From NCBI GenBank assembly GCA_022402465.1, contig JAKRSH010000029.1, positions 107,730-171,729 of the forward strand: a DNA stretch of 64,000 nucleotides, in the 5' to 3' direction. Under the pieces are notes generated by a model, which saw only the letters and a program-made list of their open reading frames with translations, made no database searches and was not told where the DNA came from. Source of the DNA: Leptospiraceae bacterium. Lineage in GTDB: Bacteria; Spirochaetota; Leptospiria; Leptospirales; Leptospiraceae. Positions 36,671 through 45,259 of the stretch are shown here, piece by piece. Numbering within the stretch: position 1 is the first letter of the stretch; every line of letters starts with the position of its first letter. Position numbers and translations under genes: made by a program.

Positions 36671-37452
36671 TAGCTTTCTTCCTCTTTCAAGGCTACTCTA
36701 TCAACAGGAGCTAGGAAGCTTGCTAATTTTTCTTTTACAATTCTTGGGTTGTCCCCTGATTGAATCGAAAGTGTTCCTTCAACCATTACTTGTTTCACCA
36801 AAAGTTCATCTTCACTACGGCGTGTTAATTTGCGGACAAAAGGTATTGCTATTAAGTTTGCACCAAGCGAACCATACAAGGTTGTAATTAGAGCGGCTGC
36901 CATACCAGATCCAATCGCTGAGGGATCTCCAGCTCCTAAGTTATTTAACATCGCAATAAGTCCGATTAGAGTTCCTAACATTCCGAATCCAGGAGCAAGA
37001 CCACCCCAAGCATCCCACCACAATTTACCGTTATTGTGGCGTTTGGCGATGTTATCTATTTCAGTTTCCATAATATTTCGAACAAGTTCTGGATCTGTTC
37101 CATCCACAACTAATTGAATTCCCTTTCTAAGAAATTCTTCAGGCAAATCATTGATATCATCCTCTAAGGCAAGAAGACCTTCACGTCGGGCTTTTTCTGA
37201 AAAGGAAACCAAGGTGGTTATTAAATTTGGTAGATCAAATTTAGGAGTTTGGAAGGCTTTTTGAGTGATTTTACCAAGAATTAAGGTACCTTCCCAAGGT
37301 GCGGAAATGATGGTAGCAGCTGTCGCACCCCCAAACGTAATAAATAACGAAGGGATGTTGATTAAATCCAAGGGTGATAGTCCTGCTTGGAGAGTTCCAA
37401 ACAAAAGAAGAAATACACCTACACCTAAACCAATGACTGTTGCTATATCCAT
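36670..37452 (-). CDS. motA: Flagellar stator protein MotA
   Basis: 260 residues with four membrane helices: two at the N-terminus and two near 145-205, and a large cytosolic loop (about 55-140) with charged residues that touch FliG. The signature GGLAPGFGMLGTLIGLIAML starts the third helix. Forms the A5B2 proton channel with MotB. Follows flbD by 26 bp in the motor operon. Confidence 0.96.
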   Translation of the reverse strand: MDIATVIGLGVGVFLLLFGTLQAGLSPLDLINIPSLFITFGGATAATIISAPWEGTLILGKITQKAFQTPKFDLPNLITTLVSFSEKARREGLLALEDDINDLPEEFLRKGIQLVVDGTDPELVRNIMETEIDNIAKRHNNGKLWWDAWGGLAPGFGMLGTLIGLIAMLNNLGAGDPSAIGSGMAAALITTLYGSLGANLIAIPFVRKLTRRSEDELLVKQVMVEGTLSIQSGDNPRIVKEKLASFLAPVDRVALKEEES

Positions 37453-37478
37453 AAGAGAACCCTATGCTAATTCCTTAC

Positions 37479-37676
37479 CTATCCTTCCATAGGTTTTTGT
37501 ATGACTTCTTTATGATAATTTTTAATCAATTTTAGAACTTCAGGAACTGTTTCTTTTACAACAAATTTGCGGTCCGTTGTTAAGCTGATCACTGTATCGG
37601 GATTTGCTTCAATGGTCTCAATGAGATTTGCATTGATTACAAATTCCTCTCCTTTTAATCTATGTACTACGATCAA
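37479..37676 (-). CDS. flbD: FlbD family flagellar protein
   Basis: 65 residues, the usual size, starting IVVHRLKGEEFVINANLIETIEA, with the family's strand pattern and the DPxxxISLTxxxKFVV core. FlbD proteins of spirochaetes and Gram-positives lie just before motA; a role in motor assembly is assumed but undefined. 27 bp after the glycosyltransferase stop on the same strand. Not the Caulobacter transcription factor of the same name. Confidence 0.9.
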   Translation of the reverse strand: MIVVHRLKGEEFVINANLIETIEANPDTVISLTTDRKFVVKETVPEVLKLIKNYHKEVIQKPMEG

Positions 37677-37703
37677 AAGATATTACCTTCTTCCTGAGAT
37701 TCT

Positions 37704-38783
37704 CTATTTATGTCTATCGACGGTATTCTTAATTTCGTTGATGAATTTTTCTTCTGTGAATCGATTCACTGATTTTTGAAAATCAGAATTTTTATAAGAG
37801 ATTCTTTCAGAATCTAAAATTGCACCGTTTAAGGATTCTATGGTTTGTTCAGGGAAAAAAACTCCAGTTTTGCCTGGAATAACTGTTTCTAGAGCTCCTC
37901 CCTTGCCAAAGGCGATTACAGGAGTGCAAAATCCTTGTGCCTCAACAGGAGTGATCCCGAAGTCTTCCATTCCTGGAAATATAAATCCACGCGCTCTGGA
38001 ATAGTAACCTTCAACTTCTTCTCTTTCAATTCCCTTCAAGATACTTACATTTGATGGAAGGTTCTTTTTGATTTTAGCTTCATCTTGGCCACCACCAACA
38101 ATGATTAATTTTTTTCCATTTGCTCGAAAGGCTTCGATAGCTAAGTCAATTTTTTTATAAGGAGCAAAGGCTGAAACCATGAGGTAAAAATCTTCCTTTT
38201 CTCTATTGAAGACTTTGAAACCTTCCGGAAGACAAGGCGGGTGAATCACCTTATAATCGCGTCTATAGTATTTTTGAATTCTTTTGCCTACAAAATCAGA
38301 ATTACAGGTAAAATAATCTACTCTTGTGGCAGATGCACTATCCCAATTTCGTAAGTAGTTAGCAACCACTTGGTAAAAGAAAAAGGATAAACCTTTCCGT
38401 TTTGGAAAATAATCATAAAACATATCCCAAACATATCGCATGGGAGAATGTACATAAGAAAGATGAAAGCTATTGGGATGTGGAATGATTCCTTTTGCAA
38501 CACAATGTGAGGATGAGAGAATTAAATCATAATCTCGTAAATCAAATGATTCTATTGCCGTAGGAAATAAAGGAAGATACCATCTGTACTTTGTTGATTT
38601 GAAAGGAAGATTATCAGTAAATGCAGTAATTATATTTCTATTCTCAATTCTAGCATTTAACTTACCTTTGTTGTAGATTAATGTGAAGAGATCTGCTTCA
38701 GGGTAAAGCTTTAATAAGGAATCAAGAACTTTTTCCCCACCACGCATACCTGTGAGCCAATCATGAATTATTGCTACTTTCAA
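37704..38783 (-). CDS. GT4-family glycosyltransferase (mannosyltransferase-like)
   Basis: 359 residues. IIHDWLTGMRGGEKVLD and SYVHSPMRYVWDMFYDYF are typical of O-antigen mannosyl/rhamnosyl-transferases of GT4, with EDFGITPVEAQ as the E-x7-E donor motif. A role in LPS assembly is likely. It lies between the MCE gene (14-bp gap) and flbD (27-bp gap), so it is transcribed with the flagellar motor genes. Confidence 0.85.
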   Translation of the reverse strand: MKVAIIHDWLTGMRGGEKVLDSLLKLYPEADLFTLIYNKGKLNARIENRNIITAFTDNLPFKSTKYRWYLPLFPTAIESFDLRDYDLILSSSHCVAKGIIPHPNSFHLSYVHSPMRYVWDMFYDYFPKRKGLSFFFYQVVANYLRNWDSASATRVDYFTCNSDFVGKRIQKYYRRDYKVIHPPCLPEGFKVFNREKEDFYLMVSAFAPYKKIDLAIEAFRANGKKLIIVGGGQDEAKIKKNLPSNVSILKGIEREEVEGYYSRARGFIFPGMEDFGITPVEAQGFCTPVIAFGKGGALETVIPGKTGVFFPEQTIESLNGAILDSERISYKNSDFQKSVNRFTEEKFINEIKNTVDRHK

Positions 38784-38797
38784 AAATTTTAATTCTC

Positions 38798-39595
38798 CTA
38801 AGGAAACTTTTGTATATTCGTAATAGGTTCAACATATCTTCCTGTGAGTGTATAACTTCCAAAGAAAGAGGATGATATGAAGAAGGGAATGGGATGAGTA
38901 TTTTCAAGCTTTCGATTAGCCTCAGTATAACGGCGCGCTTCTTTAGAAAGAATAGCTAGATCATTGATAGTAAGATCTAAAGCATCATACATTTCAGTTG
39001 AGTTGATTATACGGGGTATCGTTCCCTCATTGGAGAGTAATTTATCGGTAATTTCTCTAGAATTTTGGGTAATGGTATGAATATCATTTTTATTTTCAAT
39101 AATTACTGTATTTGCTGCTTCAAAGAAATTATCTATGAATGTTGCCGATGGAAAAAAGTCGGGTTTTCTCTCCGTCTCCAAGTAAAATGGATTATAGATA
39201 GCAGTGTTTTTGTCCTCGAAATTACCTGGGTCTATATCGATGACTCTTCCAGAAAAAAGTGTCTTAGTCTTAAATTTGATTTTATAATTATTCCACAAGG
39301 TTAAGGGTTCTTTGAGTGCAAAAGTAACTTCGATAGCCTTTAAGGCATCCTTATCTAAATATCTTTTGTCGGGAACTTGATCTAGATCCACAATATCGAT
39401 AGAGTAAACATAACCTTTTTCTATTCCCTTAACATAAACCTCAGAGCCTTCGAGGATCCCATCTATCTTACTGTAGTAGATTTTGGAGCGGTAGGGATGC
39501 ATTTTCTTTTTACTATCTACACTGATAATTGTGTAGAAGAATGCATAGGATAATGCTCCCAGAAAAAGGAAGGCTGCGATCATTTCTTTTTTCAT
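38798..39595 (-). CDS. MlaD/MCE-domain lipid-transport protein
   Basis: 265 residues. One N-terminal membrane helix, then an MCE beta-barrel with SKIDGILEGSEVYVKGIEKGYV and a strand ending 'TLFSGRVIDIDPG'; the C-terminus has helices that may form the lipid tube. MCE proteins carry phospholipids between membranes with MlaE/MlaF permeases, which are not in this window. First gene of the operon that runs through the flagellar motor genes. Confidence 0.82.
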   Translation of the reverse strand: MKKEMIAAFLFLGALSYAFFYTIISVDSKKKMHPYRSKIYYSKIDGILEGSEVYVKGIEKGYVYSIDIVDLDQVPDKRYLDKDALKAIEVTFALKEPLTLWNNYKIKFKTKTLFSGRVIDIDPGNFEDKNTAIYNPFYLETERKPDFFPSATFIDNFFEAANTVIIENKNDIHTITQNSREITDKLLSNEGTIPRIINSTEMYDALDLTINDLAILSKEARRYTEANRKLENTHPIPFFISSSFFGSYTLTGRYVEPITNIQKFP

Positions 39596-39657
39596 GAAAA
39601 GGTTGAATTTCTAAGTACATAGATTAGATTGAACGAATCACACTGGCAATCTATTTT

Positions 39658-40221
39658 TTGGAGGGATGTCTGAAATACTGTAGTTTATGCGGTTCTGATC
39701 AATTGAACTTTTTGATTCCTGCAGGAGATAGTCTACCTCGACACATCTGCACATCCTGTGGCGAAATTCATTATTCCAATCCAAAGATTATAGTTGGTGC
39801 TCTACCAGTTTGGGAAGACAAGATTTTGCTTTGTAAGAGAGCAATTGAGCCTCGTTATGGGAAGTGGACTCTACCTTGCGGCTATATGGAGAATGCAGAA
39901 ACTGTAGAAGAAGGTGCAATTAGAGAAACTGCAGAGGAAGCCAAGGCTAATATTAAGATCATCAGCTTACAATCAGTATATAGCATTCCTCATATCAATC
40001 AGATTTATATGATTTTTCTTGCCGATCTTGTAGATTTAAATTTTTCACCAGGAGAAGAGAGTCTTGAGGTTGAGCTATACAATGAAGAGGATATTCCTTG
40101 GAAGGAAATTGCATTTTCTGCAGTTCAATTTTCTTTAGAGACTTTCTTAAGAGACCGAAGAGATAATACATTGGGCTACACTCGTGTAGGCAAATTCTAT
40201 AGGAACATTAAGGACTATTAA
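39658..40221 (+). CDS. Zinc-ribbon NUDIX hydrolase
   Basis: Up to 187 residues. A four-Cys zinc ribbon (CSLCGS ... CTSCGE) precedes a NUDIX box [21 protein letters not shown] with its REtaEE core. Architecture resembles NADH pyrophosphatase-like or ADP-ribose-type hydrolases. The start is odd: TTG 39658 lies within the only ribosome site (GGAGGG 39660-39665), while a CTG at 39670 has that site at good spacing and would give MKYCSLCGS, the usual family start. I list the longer frame but favour 39670. Confidence 0.83.
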   Translation: MEGCLKYCSLCGSDQLNFLIPAGDSLPRHICTSCGEIHYSNPKIIVGALPVWEDKILLCKRAIEPRYGKWTLPCGYMENAETVEEGAIRETAEEAKANIKIISLQSVYSIPHINQIYMIFLADLVDLNFSPGEESLEVELYNEEDIPWKEIAFSAVQFSLETFLRDRRDNTLGYTRVGKFYRNIKDY

Positions 40222-40222
40222 T

Positions 40223-40783
40223 ATGAATAAATTTATTAAAACTAAGATATATACTAATTTTTCAATGCTATTATTTATTTGTATCAGTTTGCATTCATGC
40301 ATTTTTGCTGATCTTCAAAATGTAGATAATCTTAAGAAATGTGAAATTGACTTTAGCTCTATTTCGGTGAAAAATTATCAAACGAGTGGTTTGTTCAGTC
40401 TTACACCGAAGTTAGTATTTGATACTGAAGTATCTTTTCATAATCCAAATACAAGTGATGTAAAAATCTATTCTTTCGATTTAGATATTTCTTTGATAAA
40501 TGAGGGGCGAGAAGATAAGCTAGGAAAAATTCTTTCTGAAATAGAAATAAATGTTCCTTCCAAAACTACGATTCAAATTCCACTCAAAATTAACTCTGAA
40601 TTTGATGAGAGGTTAGACGCTAAGCTACTTAGAATAGCAATAAAATTAATAAGTGATTTAAAAGACAACAAAGAAACAGAATTTCTCATACAAGGCAATG
40701 TTAAGTATAGTACATTATTCGGAAATATTGATATTCCTGTTAAAGAAATACAAAAAGCAAAATTGAGAGGAAGTTCTAAGTAG
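40223..40783 (+). CDS. LEA14/WHy-like lipoprotein
   Basis: 186 residues. A lipoprotein signal ends in LHSC (about residue 26). The remaining beta-rich domain (VSFHNPNTSDVKIYSFDLDISL, KTTIQIPLKIN) matches the LEA14/Water-stress-and-hypersensitive-response fold found in bacterial envelope lipoproteins. One base after the NUDIX gene's stop, so co-transcribed. Function unknown. Confidence 0.72.
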   Translation: MNKFIKTKIYTNFSMLLFICISLHSCIFADLQNVDNLKKCEIDFSSISVKNYQTSGLFSLTPKLVFDTEVSFHNPNTSDVKIYSFDLDISLINEGREDKLGKILSEIEINVPSKTTIQIPLKINSEFDERLDAKLLRIAIKLISDLKDNKETEFLIQGNVKYSTLFGNIDIPVKEIQKAKLRGSSK

Positions 40784-40785
40784 TA

Positions 40786-41277
40786 GTGTCTTTTTTTGAC
40801 TTAAAGGAAGCTGAGATTCGAATATTAATCTCACTAGTCATTGCTGGATTATTGCTTTTCCTTCTTGTAATCACTAAGAGAAAATCTCCCTCTAAAAAGA
40901 ATGAAATTAGATCAAGAACTACCTATCGACAAGATAGTTTGGTCGATCCAAAAACTAAAAAGACTAATGATGATATTAAAGTTTTGGAAGTCTTTGATTA
41001 TAATGGAGTTAAAATTCTCCATGAGGATGGACTTTGGACTGTAAACGATACGGGTATGATCCAAGTTTATAAAGACTGGGTTCAGATACCACCTAAGTAC
41101 CAAAAGATGGTAAAAGAATTAGATAATAGATCCATTCATAATAAAAAGAAGCCAGATTATTTTCTCGAAATCTTAAATGGATTTTATTATGTCTCTATGC
41201 CTGGTGGTAAGAAAAAAAAATACGATACTTTCACGGATATACCAGTAGATATTCGTAAGTTTTTAGGTAAGAGCTAA
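40786..41277 (+). CDS. Hypothetical single-pass membrane protein
   Basis: 163 residues from GTG 40786. One helix at residues 12-30, then a Lys/Arg/Ser-rich stretch and a soluble domain with repeated Tyr/Trp-rich strands (DGLWTVNDTG, YKDWVQIPPKY). No family recognised. It begins 2 bp after the LEA14-like gene's stop and ends 28 bp before the converging PilZ gene; it completes a three-gene unit with the NUDIX hydrolase. Confidence 0.65.
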   Translation: MSFFDLKEAEIRILISLVIAGLLLFLLVITKRKSPSKKNEIRSRTTYRQDSLVDPKTKKTNDDIKVLEVFDYNGVKILHEDGLWTVNDTGMIQVYKDWVQIPPKYQKMVKELDNRSIHNKKKPDYFLEILNGFYYVSMPGGKKKKYDTFTDIPVDIRKFLGKS

Positions 41278-41305
41278 GAACTTTATAGTACAAGAAAAGA
41301 AACAG

Positions 41306-41926
41306 TTAAGAGTCAACAAATTGTTCCTTACCGAGATTATCTCGTATGTATTTATCAACTTTTTTCATAGCATCTATTGAAAGTGTAGTGAATTTAATTC
41401 CTGCTAAATAATTTATTTCATCTTCGTTCTCAGCTCTACACCACATAACCAATCCCTGGCAGATAAATCTTAGACTTCCACCTGGAACGTATACATTTAA
41501 GCTCAACAAGAGATTCTTACTTAGTTGTTTGGTAGTTCGAATCTTTATACCGACGGTGCTAATATCAGTTATGAAAGCATCAAATCTGCCTCCTTCTGTC
41601 CATAAAGTGAAATTAAATGGAATATTTGTTCTAAGTCTTTGCATCTTTCTAATTTGGCTTTTGTGAATCACTTTAGGTTTTGAAATATTAATAAACGAAC
41701 TTTGTTCTCTGGTAAGTATTTCTGATTCAAAAACAAAATTATAATTAGACATTGTAAATTCTACGGAGACAGAGCCTTGGATGTCATCTTTGAAAAAGGA
41801 ATCATCCATCTTGATTTTCATAGAGTTGGATTCCATTTTATCTAAAAGTCCTTGAAACTTGATTCCATTTTCATTATTTATTTGTGGTACAATAGTAACT
41901 GGTAAGTTTTGTTGAAAAACGGACAT
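41306..41926 (-). CDS. PilZ-domain protein
   Basis: 206 residues. An N-terminal YcgR-like beta domain (about 1-95), then a PilZ domain with the c-di-GMP-binding arginines in RKMQRLR and the D-x-S-x-x-G motif as DISTVGIKI. PilZ proteins change motility or secretion when c-di-GMP binds. The R-x3-R is intact, so binding is likely. Monocistronic between the converging membrane-protein gene and the LDAH-like gene. Confidence 0.85.
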   Translation of the reverse strand: MSVFQQNLPVTIVPQINNENGIKFQGLLDKMESNSMKIKMDDSFFKDDIQGSVSVEFTMSNYNFVFESEILTREQSSFINISKPKVIHKSQIRKMQRLRTNIPFNFTLWTEGGRFDAFITDISTVGIKIRTTKQLSKNLLLSLNVYVPGGSLRFICQGLVMWCRAENEDEINYLAGIKFTTLSIDAMKKVDKYIRDNLGKEQFVDS

Positions 41927-41991
41927 GGATCCTCCTGGTTTATCGAATGTTAATTATTTTTATTTTGAAATAGAATGGAAAGAAGAATATT

Positions 41992-42918
41992 TTATTTCAA
42001 AGTTAATATTTTAATAATTTCTTTGCTTACCCATTGGTTTCCTTCATCAGTAACACAGAAATCATGTAAGCTACCATGATACAGTGAATAGTTAAGATCC
42101 TTGTATTTAAGTTTTAATTGATTTAAGCTGGACACAGGCGCCCACATATCATCTGTGTTATACAAGAAATATCTATCCTTTAATCTATATTCAAAAGAAT
42201 CTATCTGTAGTTGATTGGGTAGAATTTGAAATTCAGTTTTGGCAAGGAAAAAGATAGATTTTAAAATATGCTTGAATTCAATAAAATATTTCCATGTGAC
42301 ATGTCTGCCTTGATCATTCATCGCTTTGAGTTTAGAATTCAATACGATTTTAAGAAGAAAATCAGGCAGACTTCGAATCATTTGGTAAAGGAAAAGTAAG
42401 CATTTATTCAAGAACGGCAATCTTAAAAGAAGGCCTAATAGATTCTGAATCATAGAAGATTTATCTTTATGTATAAATGGAAAAATATAGATAACTTTGT
42501 CGATTTCTAAATAGGGTTTTTGTTTTAGAATTTCATGGGCAATCCAAGCTCCAATGCTATGACCTAATAAAGAAATTTTAAAATCAGTTAATTTTAAAAT
42601 TGGATTTATTTTTCGATAAGATTGAATGAGATTATCTATTTGTTCTATTTTAAAAGCAAGTTCTTCCTTGAGATTGAACAGTCTATCTTGTTCAGAATCC
42701 TGGAAGCCTTTGTAGTTTAATGTATGAATTTTAAATTGATTCTTTGTGAGTTGATCCAGTATATTTTCAAGAGGCTTATAGTATTCAGCGATACCTGGAT
42801 TGCCTGGAATAATTATTAAGATATGGATGTAGGATTTGTTTTGAGCTTGATAGGGCATTCGATCAGTTGGCTTATTCCTTAATTGAATAAAGATTGAAGT
42901 TTTTGTCAACTCTACCAA
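41992..42918 (-). CDS. Alpha/beta-hydrolase (LDAH-like)
   Basis: 308 residues. LIIIPGNPGIAEYY is the oxyanion-loop signature of lipid-droplet-associated-hydrolase family members (DUF2305), GHSIGAWIA holds the nucleophile Ser, and HDFCV near the C-terminus the His. They probably act on lipid esters. Starts GTG/ATG region at 42916-42918 and is divergent from the dioxygenase gene (68-bp gap). Confidence 0.8.
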   Translation of the reverse strand: MVELTKTSIFIQLRNKPTDRMPYQAQNKSYIHILIIIPGNPGIAEYYKPLENILDQLTKNQFKIHTLNYKGFQDSEQDRLFNLKEELAFKIEQIDNLIQSYRKINPILKLTDFKISLLGHSIGAWIAHEILKQKPYLEIDKVIYIFPFIHKDKSSMIQNLLGLLLRLPFLNKCLLFLYQMIRSLPDFLLKIVLNSKLKAMNDQGRHVTWKYFIEFKHILKSIFFLAKTEFQILPNQLQIDSFEYRLKDRYFLYNTDDMWAPVSSLNQLKLKYKDLNYSLYHGSLHDFCVTDEGNQWVSKEIIKILTLK

Positions 42919-42953
42919 TTGATTCCCTCTTAATGACTAGGTTAAAAAATATT

Positions 42954-42978
42954 GACATTTAAAATATAGTTTAATGTC
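42954..42978. promoter_or_regulatory. Imperfect dyad GACATT...AATGTC before the dioxygenase gene
   Basis: GACATT (42954-42959) and AATGTC (42973-42978) form matching arms and continue imperfectly inward. The left arm overlaps a possible -35 TTGACA (42952-42957), and the right ends 8 bp before the ATG at 42987. May be an operator. Confidence 0.35.
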
Positions 42979-42986
42979 TAATTATT

Positions 42987-43769
42987 ATGCTACCAACATA
43001 TTTCTTAGCACATGGGTCTCCAATGAATGCCATCCAAGATACTGAATTTTCTAGAGGATGGACAGAGCTAGGTAAGAAATTACTGAGCTCAAATTATGAA
43101 TTTCCCCGAGCAATCCTAGTTGTTTCAGCTCATTGGGTTACAGAAGGAACTTTTATAACAAGTGCTAATCCAATTAAGACCATCCATGATTTTGGAGGAT
43201 TTCCCCAAGAACTTTTTGATGTTCAATACCCAGCTCCTGGTTCACCAGAAATAGCAGATCAGGTGATTGATAATTTTTCCTTCACTCCAATTAAGGCTGA
43301 TCTCGATTGGGGAATGGATCATGGAACTTGGTCTATTCTAAAATGGATCTTTCCAAATGCAAATATTCCAGTCCTACAAATTTCTATCGATGGAACTAAA
43401 CCTTTTCTCTGGCATTATGAAATGGGCCAACATCTATCAAAATTTCGAAAGGAAAACATTCTCCTTATCGGTAGTGGTAACCTGGTTCACAACTTGGGAC
43501 TATTGAATTGGAAGAATTGGGATGAGCAATTGGATTGGGCTGTAGAATCCAACCAAACTTTTAAAACACTTATCCAAGAGAGAGATTTTAGAAAGATGGC
43601 GACTGCTCATAACATTAGCCCAGCAGCCAAACTAGCAATAAACTCTGCGGAACATTACGTTCCAGCCTTATATTCTATGGGTTTTGGTCATGAAGAAAAG
43701 CACTTAGAATTCTTTCATGATAAAGTTCAAAGCTCTATTTCTATGCTGAGCTTTCAACTTGGTGAGTAA
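42987..43769 (+). CDS. DODA-type extradiol ring-cleaving dioxygenase (YgiD-like)
   Basis: 260 residues, the normal length. Motifs: LAHGSPMNAI (His metal ligand), SAHWVTEG, TIHDFGGFPQELF and DWGMDHGTWSILK, matching the zinc/iron-binding 4,5-DOPA dioxygenase family. It cleaves a catechol ring; the true substrate is unknown in bacteria. Monocistronic, ended by a symmetrical terminator. Confidence 0.9.
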   Translation: MLPTYFLAHGSPMNAIQDTEFSRGWTELGKKLLSSNYEFPRAILVVSAHWVTEGTFITSANPIKTIHDFGGFPQELFDVQYPAPGSPEIADQVIDNFSFTPIKADLDWGMDHGTWSILKWIFPNANIPVLQISIDGTKPFLWHYEMGQHLSKFRKENILLIGSGNLVHNLGLLNWKNWDEQLDWAVESNQTFKTLIQERDFRKMATAHNISPAAKLAINSAEHYVPALYSMGFGHEEKHLEFFHDKVQSSISMLSFQLGE

Positions 43770-43783
43770 AATGAAAAAATATT

Positions 43784-43811
43784 AAAACCAAAATCAAAAT
43801 ATTTTGGTTTT
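43784..43811. terminator. Bidirectional terminator
   Basis: AAAACCAAAAT (43784-43794) pairs perfectly with ATTTTGGTTTT (43801-43811) with a 6-base loop. It stands between converging genes ending at 43769 and 43819, with A/T runs on both sides. Confidence 0.75.
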
Positions 43812-43818
43812 ATATAGA

Positions 43819-44736
43819 TTAGTTTTTATTTTTTGAAAATAACTTAAGAAAAAAGGATCTTTTAATATAAATAAAGATTCCTATGAATATTAGGGGTAAA
43901 GCATACAAACCCAAATACATTAAATATAAAAAGAAACTAGCAAGGTCATAAAAGACTTCTGAAAAATCTGGCACATGTATTGATTTTTCTTGGTTGGGAT
44001 CTATGATAGAGATTTGAACTTTCGCCCATGAAACTCTATCATTGATAAGCCATTTTTCTTTTTTTGCTGAGTCCTCTTTCTCTTCGGATTCAGAAAGTAG
44101 TCTTTCTCGGTCCGTATAATTCTTCGCATCCGAAGATCCAGAGAGTGCTTTTGATCTTCTTTGTCCGCGAATCAATTCTCGATTTAAAGTTACATTTTGC
44201 ACATAATTTTCATAAGTTAAATCATTTGCTGAAATAGACTCTGATCGCAATTTACCAAGTGCATTAGAAGCCTCTAGAAATTCATATAGCTTTTCAGTCT
44301 TCACCCAAACAGAAGCATTCAAATTTTTGTAAGAGAGGAAGCTATCATTGCTTTGTTGAAGGAAGCCAAAGCTTCCTGCCATTTTATAAAGATCATCGCG
44401 AGTCTTGCTAAAATTTCGAGATTCAAACTCAAGGTTGACTTGGTATTCCAATAGTCTTTCAAACTTAGGATCTATCCCAGAAAATTTAACAGAATAGGAT
44501 TCTTTACTCGAAGAAATTTCTTTCTTTTCTCTTGTCACTTCCATCTTAGCATCTATTTCTTCTGATTCAAAATCATCAGATATAGGAGAAGCAGAACTCA
44601 TAGCTATTGAATCCTTAGATAATTCAGCCTGTGTAGATTCTTCCGATTTATTACAATTGTTTAGAATTACGAATAATAAAAAGCAAGTGAACAAGATACT
44701 AGATCTTGTTCTATCGGTTTTTTTTGACAAAGTCAT
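43819..44736 (-). CDS. DUF4349-family lipoprotein
   Basis: 305 residues. A lipoprotein-type signal ends at Cys28 (ILNNC), then a Ser/Glu-rich spacer and a DUF4349 domain with YQVNLEFESRNFSKTRDDLYKM near residue 88 and 'ENYVQNVTLNRELIRG'. One membrane helix near the C-terminus (about 270-290) adds a second anchor. Function unknown. It starts 2 bp after the cyclophilin gene's stop. Confidence 0.75.
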   Translation of the reverse strand: MTLSKKTDRTRSSILFTCFLLFVILNNCNKSEESTQAELSKDSIAMSSASPISDDFESEEIDAKMEVTREKKEISSSKESYSVKFSGIDPKFERLLEYQVNLEFESRNFSKTRDDLYKMAGSFGFLQQSNDSFLSYKNLNASVWVKTEKLYEFLEASNALGKLRSESISANDLTYENYVQNVTLNRELIRGQRRSKALSGSSDAKNYTDRERLLSESEEKEDSAKKEKWLINDRVSWAKVQISIIDPNQEKSIHVPDFSEVFYDLASFFLYLMYLGLYALPLIFIGIFIYIKRSFFLKLFSKNKN

Positions 44737-44738
44737 TG

Positions 44739-45200
44739 TTAATCTTCTACTATTGTTATAGTTTCGATAATTACTTTTTCAATAGGTGCATCTTGGAAGC
44801 CTGTTTTAACTTCAGAGATTTTCAAAACTTCTTCACTATTTTCAATCACTTTACCGAAGACAGCATGTTTGCCATCGAGGAAATTATTATTTTTTACATT
44901 GATGAAGAATTGAGATCCGCCTGTATTAGGACCAGCATTAGCCATTGAAAGTGTAAAAGTAACATTCTTTAATTCAGGATGAAATTCATCTTGGATTTTG
45001 TAACCTGGACCGCCTGTTCCTGTTCCATTGGGACATCCGCCTTGGATCATGAAATTAGGTATAATTCTGTGGAAAATAAGTCCATTGTAAAAGCCATCTT
45101 TGGCTAATTTTACAAAGTTTCCTGCAGTAATTGGTGCTCGCTCTGTCTCTAGCTCTGCTGTAAATGTTCCGTTGTTGGTCTTAAAAATTGCTTTGGTCAT
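44739..45200 (-). CDS. Cyclophilin-type peptidyl-prolyl isomerase
   Basis: 153 residues from ATG 45200. Contains [19 protein letters not shown] and FGKV, the cyclophilin active site (Arg in FHR, Phe in SQFF), so it speeds proline isomerisation. Longer frames to 45254 or 45272 add a short hydrophobic stretch without a cleavage site and overlap the divergent gene's start, so I favour a cytoplasmic protein. Its two-base gap to the DUF4349 gene implies a shared transcript. Confidence 0.92.
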   Translation of the reverse strand: MTKAIFKTNNGTFTAELETERAPITAGNFVKLAKDGFYNGLIFHRIIPNFMIQGGCPNGTGTGGPGYKIQDEFHPELKNVTFTLSMANAGPNTGGSQFFINVKNNNFLDGKHAVFGKVIENSEEVLKISEVKTGFQDAPIEKVIIETITIVED

Positions 45201-45259
45201 AATTGCCAAAACTACCGATACTTTTAATAATTGCAACACCTTAGAGAGAGTCATATTGA

